Below, in pieces: positions 25,089 through 33,871 of a DNA stretch of 64,000 bases (position 1 is the first letter of the stretch; each line of letters opens with the position of its first letter). Origin of the DNA: Kocuria sp. p3-SID1428 (GTDB taxonomy: Bacteria; Actinomycetota; Actinomycetes; Actinomycetales; Micrococcaceae); contig NZ_JALXVH010000002.1 of the NCBI RefSeq assembly GCF_025149945.1, positions 1-64,000 on the forward strand, given 5' to 3'. The translations under genes and the position numbers were made by a program. Under the pieces are notes generated by a model. It was given only the letters and a program-made list of their open reading frames with translations, was not told the DNA's origin and did not search any database.

Positions 25089-26576
25089 TCAGGTGCCGCA
25101 GTAGGTCGTGAACGGGCGGGCACCGGGGGCCGTGCCCGAGGACTCCAGGCCCGCGAAGTCCACGTGCTCCTGGAAGGGCGAGCACACCGCGGCCAGCAGC
25201 CGCTCGTACGGCACCAGATCCCCAGACTCAGCCTGATCCAGCGCGTGCTGCAGATGGTGGTTGCGAGGGATGTAGACCGGGTTCACCGAGGCCATGAGGT
25301 CGCGCTGCTGCTCCGCCGACGGATCGCCGAACCGGGTCAGCAGGTCGCGGCGCTCGGAGTCCCAGGCTCGGAAGGCCGCGGCGTCGTCGAACAGCGACTC
25401 CGCGGCCCCGAAGGCGAGCGCGCGGAAGAACGCCGTGAAGTCCTGCCGGTTCTCCTGCAGCAGCCCGAAGGTCCGCTCCACGAACGCGTCCAGCGCCGAG
25501 AGCGCGGCATCGCGCTCCTCATCCGGCAGCCCGTCGACGTCGAGCCCGATCTTGCGCCCCATCCCCCGCGAGAGTGCAGCCCGGAAGGCCGGCGCGTACT
25601 CGTGGAGCACCTCGGTCACAGCCTCCACGCCGGCGTCGGGATCATCCGGCGCCACGAGGTCCACGAGCGACTCCGCGAACCGCGACAGATTCCACAGCCC
25701 GATCTCCGCCTGGCGCCCGTAGGCGTAGCGCGCCCCGCGATCGATCGAGCTGAACACCGCCCCCAGGGAGAACTCGTCCACGAACGCGCACGGCCCGTAG
25801 TCGATGGTCTCCCCGGAGATCGTCACGTTGTCCGTGTTCATGACCCCGTGTACGAACCCCACGTGCATCCACTGCGCGATCAGCTGCGCCTGCGCGTGCA
25901 CCACGCTGCGCAGCAGCTCGAGCGTCGGATTCTCCGACGACGCCGCCTCGGGCCAGTGCCGCTGGATCGCATAGTCGGCCAGCTCCCGCCGGGTCTCTAC
26001 CGAGCGCTGCGTGGCCGCGAACTCGAAGGTCCCCACCCGCAGGTGGCTGGCGGCCACGCGGGTCAGGATCGCTCCGGGCTCCGGGTCGGGCCCGTTGCGC
26101 TGGATCCGCTCGCCGGTGCTCACGACGGCCAGCCCGCGCGTGGTGGGGATTCCGAGCGCGTGCATGGCCTCGCCCATCAGGTGCTCGCGCAGCATGGGCC
26201 CCAGGGGCGCCTTGCCGTCGCCGCCACGGGAGAACGGGGTGCGCCCGGAGCCCTTCAGATGCAGGTCGCGACGGCGGCCGTCGGAGTCCACCAGCTCGCC
26301 GAGCAGCAGCGCGCGGCCATCGCCGAGCACCGGATTGAACTGCCCGAACTGATGCCCCGAGTAGGCCTGCGCGTATGTGGTCTCGGCGATGTCGCCGCTG
26401 AGCAGCGCAAGACCCTCCGGCGAGCGCAGCCAGTCCGGGTCCAGTCCGAGCTCGCGGGCCAGCTCGTCGTTCACGACGACAGCGCGCGGCTCTCGCACCG
26501 GAGCCGCCGACCATTCGCGGGAGAGATCGGGCAGGGCTGCGGCGTAAGTGTGCTCGAAGGATGGAGAAGCGACCAT
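25089..26576 (-). CDS. selO: Protein adenylyltransferase SelO
   Basis: A 495-residue pseudokinase-fold enzyme that transfers AMP from ATP to Ser, Thr or Tyr of target proteins. Diagnostic blocks: SGHQFGQFNPVLGDGRALLLGE, split as AYSGHQFGQFNPVLGDGRA near residue 70; LKGSGRTPFSRGGDGKA near 110; and the active-site FVHGVMNTDNVTISGETIDYG near 240, with the Asn and Asp that bind metal. Family-length. Known members act in redox stress. GTG or ATG starts near 26576; the ATG is used. Confidence 0.94.
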   Translation of the reverse strand: MVASPSFEHTYAAALPDLSREWSAAPVREPRAVVVNDELARELGLDPDWLRSPEGLALLSGDIAETTYAQAYSGHQFGQFNPVLGDGRALLLGELVDSDGRRRDLHLKGSGRTPFSRGGDGKAPLGPMLREHLMGEAMHALGIPTTRGLAVVSTGERIQRNGPDPEPGAILTRVAASHLRVGTFEFAATQRSVETRRELADYAIQRHWPEAASSENPTLELLRSVVHAQAQLIAQWMHVGFVHGVMNTDNVTISGETIDYGPCAFVDEFSLGAVFSSIDRGARYAYGRQAEIGLWNLSRFAESLVDLVAPDDPDAGVEAVTEVLHEYAPAFRAALSRGMGRKIGLDVDGLPDEERDAALSALDAFVERTFGLLQENRQDFTAFFRALAFGAAESLFDDAAAFRAWDSERRDLLTRFGDPSAEQQRDLMASVNPVYIPRNHHLQHALDQAESGDLVPYERLLAAVCSPFQEHVDFAGLESSGTAPGARPFTTYCGT

Positions 26577-26684
26577 GTCACCCAGGCTATCGACGACGAC
26601 AACCGCCCCCTGCCGCTGAGGGCGCAGATCTGCAGCCCATCAGCACCCTTGGGCTGCGCTGGTGCGGCGTCATCACCGCCCCTG

Positions 26685-26746
26685 CCGTGAGGCCGCACCT
26701 GCGCAGGCCATCAGCCCCGATCAGCTGCACAAGTGCGGCCTCACGG
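26685..26746. repeat. Long inverted repeat upstream of the HTH_42 gene
   Basis: Perfect 14-base arms, CCGTGAGGCCGCAC and GTGCGGCCTCACGG, with a 34-base loop. Lies in the 320-base gap between selO and the next gene. Confidence 0.85.
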
Positions 26747-26880
26747 CGAGGGGCCGGGGGCCAGGAGCAGAGAGGGGGTCGCAGACGGCTGGGGGCTGTG
26801 GGCAGGGGGCAGGCGGCGGGGAGCAGCGGACGGAACACTGGGGGCAGGGGGCAGGAGGCAGGAGGCAGACGACGCACGCG
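26747..26880 (+). other. G-rich tract with repeated GGGGGCAG-type units
   Basis: About 130 bases of strongly purine-biased sequence with many runs of four to five G (GGGGGCCAGG, AGGGGGTCG, CTGGGGGCTG, CAGGGGGCAGG twice, GCAGGAGGCAGGAGGCAG). It could form G-quadruplex structures on the plus strand just upstream of the following gene. I see no gene in this gap. Confidence 0.6.
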
Positions 26881-26897
26881 CGAGTAGCTTTGAGCCC

Positions 26898-27860
26898 ATG
26901 CACCTGCGCAGCTTCCGCGATGTCCTGGCCCACCGGCTGATCGCCCAGGCCCTCGTGACCCCGCGCGCGGATGCCGCCGCGCACATGCTCGCCACGCAGG
27001 ATCAGATCTACGCCGCAGGCGTCACCGCTCTGCAGATCCGCTCCGGCTCGGACGTCCTGCGAGAGATCCGCGAGCACCGCATCGTGCGCGCCTGGACGCA
27101 GCGCGGCACGGTGCACCTGGTCGCCGCGCAGGATGTCGGCTGGCTGACGCGGCTGTGCTCACCGCGCGTGGAGGCCACCGCCGCCAAGCGACGCCCCGGC
27201 CTGGGCCTGACCCCGCAGGACTACGACCGCGCCCACACCGCCTTCCGCGAGCGCCTGGCCAACGGCCCCCTGACCCGCCCGCAGGCCTACGACCTCTTCC
27301 GCGCGGTCGGGATCTCCCCGGAGAACGGCCCCGGTCAGCACCTGCTGCGCAGCTTCGGCGGCCAGGGCGACATCGCCCAGGGCCCGCGGGAGGGCAGCGA
27401 CGACACCTTCCTGCTCGTCGAGCACCTGCCCACTCCTCAGCGGGAGCTCGACGGCGACGACGCCCTGCGCGAGCTGGCCGTTCGCTATCTCGCCTCGCAC
27501 GGGCCCGCGACGGTCCAGGACCTCTCCTGGTGGTCGGGGCTGACGGTGCGCGACGCCAAACGAGCCGTCGAGCTGGCGGGGGACCACACCGAGAAGGTGA
27601 CGATCGAGGGCCGGACCGAGACCCTGTACGCGCCCCCGGAGGCCGAACAGATCAGCGACGAGCAGCTCGACGCCGCGCTGCAGACCCAGCTCGAGCTGCC
27701 CGCCTTCGACGAGTACCTCATCGGCTACAAGGACCGCTCCGAGTTCCTGCCCGGCGAGCTGGTCCCGATCGTCGGGCCCACCAAGAACGGCATGTGCAGG
27801 CCGTTCCGCGTGCGGCAGGGGACCATCGCCGCTGCCGAGGGACCTGCCCGCACCGCATGA
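26898..27860 (+). CDS. Winged-helix (HTH_42 / AlkZ-like) protein, apparently C-terminally short
   Basis: A 320-residue protein of the HTH_42 family, which includes AlkZ-type DNA glycosylases. The N terminus has LATQDQIYAAGVTALQIRS (about residues 32-50), where Q-x-Q matches the motif used by AlkZ glycosylases, and RAWTQRGTVHLVAAQDVGWL near 72-91. Winged helices follow, and then AFDEYLIGYKDRSEFL near 276. The protein stops soon after NGMCRPFRV, about 50 residues earlier than usual, so the last beta region may be missing. The internal ATG at 26898 is used because the upstream G-rich tract is not coding. Confidence 0.78.
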   Translation: MHLRSFRDVLAHRLIAQALVTPRADAAAHMLATQDQIYAAGVTALQIRSGSDVLREIREHRIVRAWTQRGTVHLVAAQDVGWLTRLCSPRVEATAAKRRPGLGLTPQDYDRAHTAFRERLANGPLTRPQAYDLFRAVGISPENGPGQHLLRSFGGQGDIAQGPREGSDDTFLLVEHLPTPQRELDGDDALRELAVRYLASHGPATVQDLSWWSGLTVRDAKRAVELAGDHTEKVTIEGRTETLYAPPEAEQISDEQLDAALQTQLELPAFDEYLIGYKDRSEFLPGELVPIVGPTKNGMCRPFRVRQGTIAAAEGPARTA

Positions 27861-27962
27861 CGCCTGGATTGTTGAACAATCACGGTCGTGCCTGGTATAC
27901 CGTGAGCCGTATCACTGAAGACGCGCGCCACAGCGCCCGCACCCCACAGGACGGAGACCACG

Positions 27963-29270
27963 GTGACCCACGGATCCACCGCGGCCGACAGCGCGGACAC
28001 CCGCCCCGCGGACCCCGACGACCCCCAGAGCCCTCAGACTCACGGATCGAGCCCCCGCTTCGAGCTGAGCTGGACCATCTCCTTGTTCGGCACCGCCGTC
28101 GGCGCCGGCGTCCTGTTCCTGCCCATCAACGCAGGCCTCGGCGGCATCTGGCCGCTGCTGATCGTCACGATCCTGATCGGGCCGATGACCTACCTGTCGC
28201 ACCGGGCGCTCTCGCGCTTCGTGTGCGCTTCCCCGGACCCGGGCGCGGACATCACGGTCGTGGCCCGCAAGACCTTCGGCGAGGGCGTCGGGCGCGTGAT
28301 CGCCGTGCTGTACTTCCTGGCGATCTTCCCCATCGTTCTGATCTACGGCATCGGCATCACCAACACGGTGGACTCGCTGATGGTCAATCAGCTGGGCATG
28401 GGCTCGCTGCCGCGCTGGCTGCTGTCCGGGGTGCTGATCGCGGTGCTGATGCTCGTAATGGTCTCCAGCCAGCGGATCATGCTGATCGTGACCCAGTGGC
28501 TGGTCTACCCGCTGATCGCGATCCTGCTCTTCGTGAGCCTGTACCTGATCCCCAGCTGGGATCTCGACGGCCTGGCCGCCGGCCCGAGCGCCGGCGAGCT
28601 GATCATGTCCGTGTGGCTGGTGATCCCCGTGCTGGTCTTCGCCTTCAACCACTCCCCGGCGATCTCGCAGTTCTCCCTGGCCATGCAGCGCCAGTACGGC
28701 TCCCGCGCCAGCGATCGGGCCTCCGTGGTCCTGCGCCGCACCACCATCCTGCTGGTCATCTTCACCATGGGTTTCGTGTGGTCCTGCGTGCTCTCGCTGG
28801 GTCCCGACGGCCTGCAGGAGGCCAAGGACGCGAACCTCCCGGTCCTGTCGCACCTGGCCAACGTGCACGGCAGCCCCTTCATCGCCTACCTGGGCCCGGT
28901 CGTGGCGATGGCCGCGATCGCCTCGTCGTTCTTCGGGCACTACCTGGGCGCGGCCGAAGGCGCGGCGGGCATCGTCCGCTCGATGCTCGACCCCGACGGC
29001 TCCCGGATCGGCGATCGCGCCCTGCGGATCGGGATCGCCGCCTTCATCTTCCTGAGCACCTGGGCCGCTGCGATCATCAACCCCTCGATCCTGTCCATGA
29101 TCGAGTCGATCGCCGGCCCGGTCATCGCGATGATCCTCTACCTCATGCCCATGTACGCGATCCGGAAGATGCCCGCCCTGGAGCCGTACCGCGGCCGCCT
29201 CTCCAACGTGTTCGTCACGATCGCCGGCCTGGTGGCCGTCAGCGGCATCATCTACGGACTGGTCTCCTGA
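27963..29270 (+). CDS. Hydroxy/aromatic amino acid permease (HAAAP family)
   Basis: A 435-residue carrier with eleven or so membrane spans. The block SWTISLFGTAVGAGVLFLP (about residues 37-55) is the first-span signature of the SdaC/TdcC/aromatic amino acid permease family, and FAFNHSPAISQFS mid-protein also fits. Start is GTG 27963 with GGAG 8 bases upstream. Serine or threonine uptake with proton symport is the most likely role. Confidence 0.85.
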   Translation: MTHGSTAADSADTRPADPDDPQSPQTHGSSPRFELSWTISLFGTAVGAGVLFLPINAGLGGIWPLLIVTILIGPMTYLSHRALSRFVCASPDPGADITVVARKTFGEGVGRVIAVLYFLAIFPIVLIYGIGITNTVDSLMVNQLGMGSLPRWLLSGVLIAVLMLVMVSSQRIMLIVTQWLVYPLIAILLFVSLYLIPSWDLDGLAAGPSAGELIMSVWLVIPVLVFAFNHSPAISQFSLAMQRQYGSRASDRASVVLRRTTILLVIFTMGFVWSCVLSLGPDGLQEAKDANLPVLSHLANVHGSPFIAYLGPVVAMAAIASSFFGHYLGAAEGAAGIVRSMLDPDGSRIGDRALRIGIAAFIFLSTWAAAIINPSILSMIESIAGPVIAMILYLMPMYAIRKMPALEPYRGRLSNVFVTIAGLVAVSGIIYGLVS

Positions 29271-29501
29271 CCCTGATCGCAGCCAGCTCGGCCCGCTGAG
29301 GGTCACGACGACGCACCCCCTGCGCGCCCCAGCGAGAATTCCAAATCTCACCTGCGAAGATATCGAGAATCAGGTCGTCTGCCGGGCGACACCTCCACGG
29401 GCAATGACCAGAACGTGGACTCGCGCCAGGACACCGTCACCGACGGCGGCAGGGCCAACAAGGGCATCTTCTGAGCCGACGGCAGCGCTGAACGCCCCTC
29501 C
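29271..29501 (+). other. Gap with a possible gene remnant
   Basis: After the permease stop the plus strand has an open stretch ending at 29475 (GNDQNVDSRQDTVTDGG, then ANKGIF and stop) without a start or ribosome site. It reads like the tail of a lost gene but I cannot name it. Confidence 0.25.
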
Positions 29502-29538
29502 GCAGGAGGCGGGTCTCACATCGAGACCCGCCTCCTGC
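29502..29538. terminator. Strong hairpin, likely terminator
   Basis: Perfect 15-base arms (GCAGGAGGCGGGTCT and its complement) with a 7-base loop, in the gap between the permease and the glycosyltransferase. No U-tract, as usual in high-GC actinobacteria. Confidence 0.7.
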
Positions 29539-29623
29539 GCCGCTGCGGGCACCTCCCCGCGGATACGCTGGATGCCCGCATCGCAGCCCGTCCTTCGCGA
29601 TGCCACCAGGAGGAACCCCCACC

Positions 29624-30403
29624 GTGACCGGCCCCGCCGCTCCGAGACCCGGCATCAGCGTGGTCCTGCCTGTGCGCGACGACGCCCCCGCCCTGCGCCG
29701 CTGCCTGGCGGCCCTGGCCCGCCAGGACCGCCCCGCCGACGAGATCGTGGTCGTCGACAACGGGTCGAGCGACGACCTCCTCGCCGTCATCGCCGCCGCC
29801 GAACGGGACCAGGACCTGCCACTGCGCCTCCTGCAGGAGCCGCGTCCAGGGGTCTCATTCGCCGCCCACGCCGGCTACGACGCGGCCTCCCACGAGATCA
29901 TCGCCCGCTGCGATGCCGACAGCATCCCGCCGTCGTCGTGGCTGGCACGCATCGAGCGGCAGCTGGCGGCGGAGGACGACAAGCTGGTCGCCATCACCGG
30001 GGTCGGGCGCTTCGCCCCCGGGCCGCGCGCGCTGGGCCGATCGCTGTGCGGCCTCTACCTGGGGCTCTACCGCCTCGCCTCCGGACTGGCCCTGGCCCAC
30101 CCGCCGCTGTGGGGCTCCAACATGGCCATGCGCACCTCATGGTGGAACCGGGTCAGCCCACGACTCGCTCCGCGCCCGAGCATCCATGACGACTTCGAGC
30201 TGAGCTTCGAGCTGCAGCCCCACGAGGCCATCGCGCTGGACCGCGGGAGCGTCATGCCGGTGTCGTGGCGGGCGGCCGTCTCCCCCCGTCGGCTGCTGGC
30301 CCAGCAGCGCATGGCCCGTCGGCTGCTGCTGCGGCGCTGGGAGCAGGAGCCGCCTTGGGAGCGGCATCGACGCCGATGGGCGGAACGCAGGTCGCCCCTG
30401 TGA
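29624..30403 (+). CDS. Family 2 glycosyltransferase
   Basis: A 259-residue GT-A enzyme. ISVVLPVRDDAPALRRCLAAL (near residue 10) opens the nucleotide-sugar fold and EIVVVDNGSSDDLL follows. The metal-binding DxD is in IARCDADSIPPSSW near residue 100. Start GTG 29624 is fixed by AGGAGG at 29608-29613. Its stop overlaps the next gene (GTGA). Substrate unknown. Confidence 0.85.
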   Translation: MTGPAAPRPGISVVLPVRDDAPALRRCLAALARQDRPADEIVVVDNGSSDDLLAVIAAAERDQDLPLRLLQEPRPGVSFAAHAGYDAASHEIIARCDADSIPPSSWLARIERQLAAEDDKLVAITGVGRFAPGPRALGRSLCGLYLGLYRLASGLALAHPPLWGSNMAMRTSWWNRVSPRLAPRPSIHDDFELSFELQPHEAIALDRGSVMPVSWRAAVSPRRLLAQQRMARRLLLRRWEQEPPWERHRRRWAERRSPL

Positions 30404-30936
30404 GCGCCCTCGCCCGCCTCACGGCCTCCGCGCTGTGCTTCACGGGCATCGCCGTCGCCGCGGTCTACGCGCTCCAGACACGCTGGGTGGACGTCGCGGT
30501 GCTGCTGCTCGTGGGGCTGGGGCAGGTCCTGTGCTTACTGGCCTTCCGCACCGCAGGAGCCAGGGCCACGGGCAGCCTGATCCTGCTCGTCGCCGGGGTG
30601 AGCGCCGCCGAGCTGCTCTACGAGCGCATCCTCCTGTGGGACCTCGTGATCCATCTGCTGGCCACGGGTGTGCTGACGGCACTGTGGCGCAGCTTGCGCG
30701 GTCATGGCGACCCGACCGACCGGCCGCGAGGCCGGGAGGGAGGGGCGACGGCGAGCAGGGTCCGGGTCTGCGCCGCGGTGGGCCTGGTCCTGGCGGTGAT
30801 CTGGGAGCTCATGGAGGCCGCGGGATCCGTGCTGGTCACCCCCGAGATCCACAACCCGCCCCTGGACACAGTGCTGGACATCGGCGCGGGGATGATCGGC
30901 GCGGCCATGGTGGGGCTGCGCCGCCGCCCGCTGTGA
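30400..30936 (+). CDS. Polytopic membrane protein of unknown function
   Basis: A 178-residue protein with about five hydrophobic segments. The C-terminal PPLDTVLDIGAGMIGAAMVG resembles the last spans of YjdF/VanZ-like inner membrane proteins. Start taken as GTG 30400, overlapping the glycosyltransferase stop; ATG 30376 is possible. Probably works with the glycosyltransferase. Its own stop overlaps a GTG that leads into the efe remnant. Confidence 0.65.
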   Translation: MSALARLTASALCFTGIAVAAVYALQTRWVDVAVLLLVGLGQVLCLLAFRTAGARATGSLILLVAGVSAAELLYERILLWDLVIHLLATGVLTALWRSLRGHGDPTDRPRGREGGATASRVRVCAAVGLVLAVIWELMEAAGSVLVTPEIHNPPLDTVLDIGAGMIGAAMVGLRRRPL

Positions 30937-30986
30937 AGAGCATCGCCCGAGTTCCCGATGACGCATCGATCCCCCGAAGGATCCCC

Positions 30987-31063
30987 ATTCTCATCGCCAA
31001 CCTGCTGATCGCGCTGCGCGAGGGCTTCGAGGCCTCGCTCATCATCGGCATCCTGGTCGCCTA
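30987..31063 (+). pseudogene. efeU: efeU remnant (N terminus of ferrous iron permease)
   Basis: About 26 residues, ILIANLLIALREGFEASLII then GILVAY, matching the first span of FTR1/EfeU iron permeases, with the RExxE-type iron motif (REGFE). The start codon position is ATT, preceded by AAGGA. The rest of the permease is missing and the frame runs directly into EfeO-like sequence. Confidence 0.75.
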
Positions 31064-31185
31064 CGGCAACGTCCAGGACCTGGTCCGCGCTCAGGACCCG
31101 GACCTGGCCGATGAGATCGAGGGCGGCTTCGGCGACGTCAACGTGCTGTCCGAGCGGCCGTCCGAGGTCGCCGGGACGGTCCTGA
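31064..31185 (+). pseudogene. efeO: efeO remnant (C-terminal M75 domain piece)
   Basis: About 40 residues in frame with the efeU piece: NVQDLVRAQDPDLADEIEGGF, then GDVNVL and EVAGTVL. These match the last helices of the EfeO imelysin-like (M75) domain. Both ends are lost. Confidence 0.6.
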
Positions 31186-31848
31186 GTGGACCGTGGTTGC
31201 CGAGCAGATGTGCGCCGGCGAGCTCGTGGGCGGGGAGCCGGATGCCGATCCGAACCGCCCGCCCAACGACACCGGCGAGGCTTGGGGCTATCCCCCGGCC
31301 GGGCTCACCATCACGTGTGGGGCCATGACGGCGACGACGATGCAGCCGCGTGGATGTCCGGCGGCAGCTACCTCATGGCGCGCAAGATCCGCATGACCCT
31401 GGAGGTGTGGGACCGGGTCCGGCTCTCGGAGCAGGAGCAGATCATGGGCCGGGACAAGCGCTTCGGGGCGCCGCTGTCGGTGACGGAGCCCAGTGCGGAG
31501 GCCGAGTTCGAGCCTCTGGACCTCAGGGCCCAGGGCGAGGACGGCCCGGCGATCCCCGAGGACTCGCATGTGGCGATCGTGGCGCCCGAGAACAACGACG
31601 GCCGCCGGATGCTGCGCCGCGGCTACAACTACACCGACGGCAACGACTCCCTGGGCCGTCTGGACGCGGGGCTGTTCTTCATCGCGCTCACCCGCGATCC
31701 GCGCACCGGCTTCTATCCGATCCTGGAGCGGATGACCCAGAAGGATGCCCTCACGGAGTACCTGCAGCACGTGGGCTCAGCCCTGTTCGCCGTGCCCCCG
31801 GGCCTGCGCGAGGGCGACACCATGGTGGGCCAGCGGCTCTTCAAGTGA
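31184..31848 (+). pseudogene. efeB: efeB remnant (DyP-type peroxidase, two pieces)
   Basis: Piece one, in a new frame from 31184, has EWTVVAEQMCAGELVGGEP and GYPPAGLTIT, matching the N-terminal part of EfeB. Near 31312 the frame changes to HVWGHDGDDDAAAWMSGGSY, RKIRMTLEVWDRV, GRDKRFGAPLS, EDSHVAIVAP (proximal heme His), LRRGYNYTDGNDSLGRLDAG and the normal EfeB end, SALFAVPPG ... QRLF. About 200 residues including the GxxDG heme motif are missing. The peroxidase cannot be functional. Confidence 0.85.
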
Positions 31849-31880
31849 GACTCCTTCCGACCCACGGTCGGCAGGTGCAC

Positions 31881-32408
31881 TCAGAGGCACGGCGGGGCAT
31901 CGAGAGGGCGGTCGTCGTCGCGGTGCTTCCCGGCGCCGGCCTGCGACGGCTGCTCGTCGTCGCCGTGGGCGTCGAAGTACTCCAGCGCCCAGCCGACGAC
32001 CAGGCCGGTCGCGCCCATGACCAGCAGCGGCCGTCGCACGCCGTGACGCACCAGGAAGCGCTCGAACGCACCGTCGAGGGCCATGCTCAGGGCGGCGGAG
32101 CCGCTGAGCAAGGCCGCGATCGTCGCCGTCACGCCGACCAGCTGAGGCGTCGCCTTCGGGCGGGTGCCCTGCTTCCCCGAGCTCCCCGGTACGGACAGCT
32201 GCGGCATCCCCTGCACCTGATCCGTCTCGCCGCGCCGCGTCATCGCCCATGCGACGACGCCGGCGTAGCCGAGGCCCGGAGCGGCGATGATCGCAGCTCG
32301 CCCAGCCCCGCGCGCCCGGTGCCAGGGGATCATCTCGGCCAGCCCCGAGGCGGCCGCGAAAGCCAGGGTCCGGGGCGCGTACAGCCTGCTCAGCGGTGGA
32401 CGTGCCAT
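31881..32408 (-). CDS. Membrane protein of unknown function
   Basis: A 175-residue protein with about four hydrophobic segments (around residues 15-60 and 90-140) and a hydrophilic, acidic and His-containing tail (HGDDEQPSQAGAGKHRDD). ATG 32408 used; GTG 32417 possible. Family not recognised. Stop lies 33 bases from the end of the efeB remnant (convergent). Confidence 0.6.
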   Translation of the reverse strand: MARPPLSRLYAPRTLAFAAASGLAEMIPWHRARGAGRAAIIAAPGLGYAGVVAWAMTRRGETDQVQGMPQLSVPGSSGKQGTRPKATPQLVGVTATIAALLSGSAALSMALDGAFERFLVRHGVRRPLLVMGATGLVVGWALEYFDAHGDDEQPSQAGAGKHRDDDRPLDAPPCL

Positions 32409-32475
32409 GCACTCCACGGTACGGCGGCACGGTCAGGGCGACCAGGGCAGCAGCCGACCCTTCTCCCGCCCGAGC

Positions 32476-32760
32476 TCAGAAGTCCATGGAGGTCTCGTGC
32501 GGCTGGACGGGGCGGATGCGCTGCAGATGCGTGCGGCGCACGAAGCGGATCGTGGGGCGCAGCATCATCTGCACCGAGCCGAGCACGAACAGCCAGGTGC
32601 CGAGGTAGACGGTGTCCTCCCCGAAGAACAGGATGCTGCCCACCAGGAAGACCAGGCCCAGCACGAAGTCGTTGGCGATCGACAGCACCTCGTAGCGCTG
32701 CCGGATCACCAGCTCGTGGTGTCCCACGCGGATGTCCAGATCCCGATCCTGCTTCGTCAT
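32476..32760 (-). CDS. YrhK-domain protein
   Basis: A 94-residue protein. LVIRQRYEVLSIANDFVLGL (about residues 17-36) and VGSILFFGEDTVYLGTWLFV are the YrhK-domain signature: two membrane segments with a conserved RYE N-terminal motif. AGGAGGG lies about 8 bases before ATG 32760. Function of the family is unknown. Confidence 0.82.
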   Translation of the reverse strand: MTKQDRDLDIRVGHHELVIRQRYEVLSIANDFVLGLVFLVGSILFFGEDTVYLGTWLFVLGSVQMMLRPTIRFVRRTHLQRIRPVQPHETSMDF

Positions 32761-32839
32761 GCGCTGACCCTCCTGTGCTCCACGGGACCTGCGGCAGCTG
32801 ATCCACTCGTCGCAGACCAGTGGATCATCCGGGCGCATC

Positions 32840-33784
32840 TCACAGGTGCGGAATGACCTCGCTGCCGAGCTGGTCGATGATCTCGGCGGTGGGGCGATCG
32901 TCGCTCGCCTTGGCGAAGAGGCAGTGATCCAGCCCGATCTCCCGGTACCGGCGCAGGGTCTCCACCAGGGCCTTCGACCCGGTGCGCAGGCCCAGGCTGA
33001 TCTCCTGCGCGGGGGCGTCGGGGTCTTCGAGCAGGTCCAGGCTCATGGACTGGATCAGCACGGGATCATTGCCCTGACCGCGCTGCTCCACGGCCTGGCG
33101 CCACAGCCCGAAGCGGCCCTTCTGCTCCTCGAACGGGCGGTAGTAGGTGGCCCAGGCGTCGGCATGAGCCGCATTCCACTGCAGGGTCTGCTTTGCGGAA
33201 CCCACGATGACCTGCGGGATGCGCTGAGCCGGCGGGACCATGAGCTCGTACCCCTCGGTGGCCTGCAGCAGGTGCTCGCGCTCCTGCGCCACGGGGCTCA
33301 GCGCCGAGAGCAGCAGCGCCCAGCGGTCACGGAACGCGTCGCGGCGCTCGTCCAGGGAGGCGCCGAAGATCTCGAACTCCTCCGGTCGATCGCCCGTGGC
33401 CACGCCCAGCAGCAGCCTGCCGCCGCTGATCCGGTCCAGGGACAGCGCGGTCTTGGCCAGGTGCAGCGGGTGGCGCAGCGGCAGCACGGCGGCCGCCGTC
33501 CCCAGCGCGATCGTCGACGTGGCGCCGGCGAGCATGGACAGCCACTGGAACGGGTCGTCCAGCGACGACGCCAGTCGGTCCTCCCCCTGCGGAACGGCCA
33601 GCGGGACGTCACGCACCCACAGCGCGGCGATCCCCTGCTCCTCCGCGAGCCGCGCCAGCTGCTGCGCCTCGACGGGATCTGCCATTGCACCCTGGGGCTG
33701 CGGCGGCGGGGTCATCAGCCCGAGCGTCAGGCGGCCGTCGGGAGAGCGGACGGCCGCCATGGCCGGCGAGAAGTCCTGGTGCAC
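32840..33784 (-). CDS. LLM-class flavin-dependent oxidoreductase
   Basis: A 314-residue luciferase-fold enzyme (F420- or FMN-dependent). LTLGLMTPPP, then LARLAEEQGIAALWVRDVPL near residue 50, IALGTAAAVLPLRHPLHLAK near 100 and RISGGRLLLGVATGDRPEEF near 122 are typical of the BA3436-type luciferase family. The GTG at 33784 has AGGAGG 8 bases upstream; ATG 33760 is the alternative. Substrate unknown. Confidence 0.88.
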   Translation of the reverse strand: MHQDFSPAMAAVRSPDGRLTLGLMTPPPQPQGAMADPVEAQQLARLAEEQGIAALWVRDVPLAVPQGEDRLASSLDDPFQWLSMLAGATSTIALGTAAAVLPLRHPLHLAKTALSLDRISGGRLLLGVATGDRPEEFEIFGASLDERRDAFRDRWALLLSALSPVAQEREHLLQATEGYELMVPPAQRIPQVIVGSAKQTLQWNAAHADAWATYYRPFEEQKGRFGLWRQAVEQRGQGNDPVLIQSMSLDLLEDPDAPAQEISLGLRTGSKALVETLRRYREIGLDHCLFAKASDDRPTAEIIDQLGSEVIPHL

Positions 33785-33871
33785 AGGTGAGGCCTCCTGT
33801 CCCTGAGCGGCATCGCGAGACTCCACACTATCGAGACGTCCCGCTCCTGTATCGCGAGTACGGTGCCTCCC

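Noticed and set aside
27155..29299. A 714-codon frame spanning the HTH_42 gene and the permease
   Set aside because: It runs through two genes with better start signals and recognisable families in other frames, and its own translation is Arg/Pro/Gly-rich without motifs.
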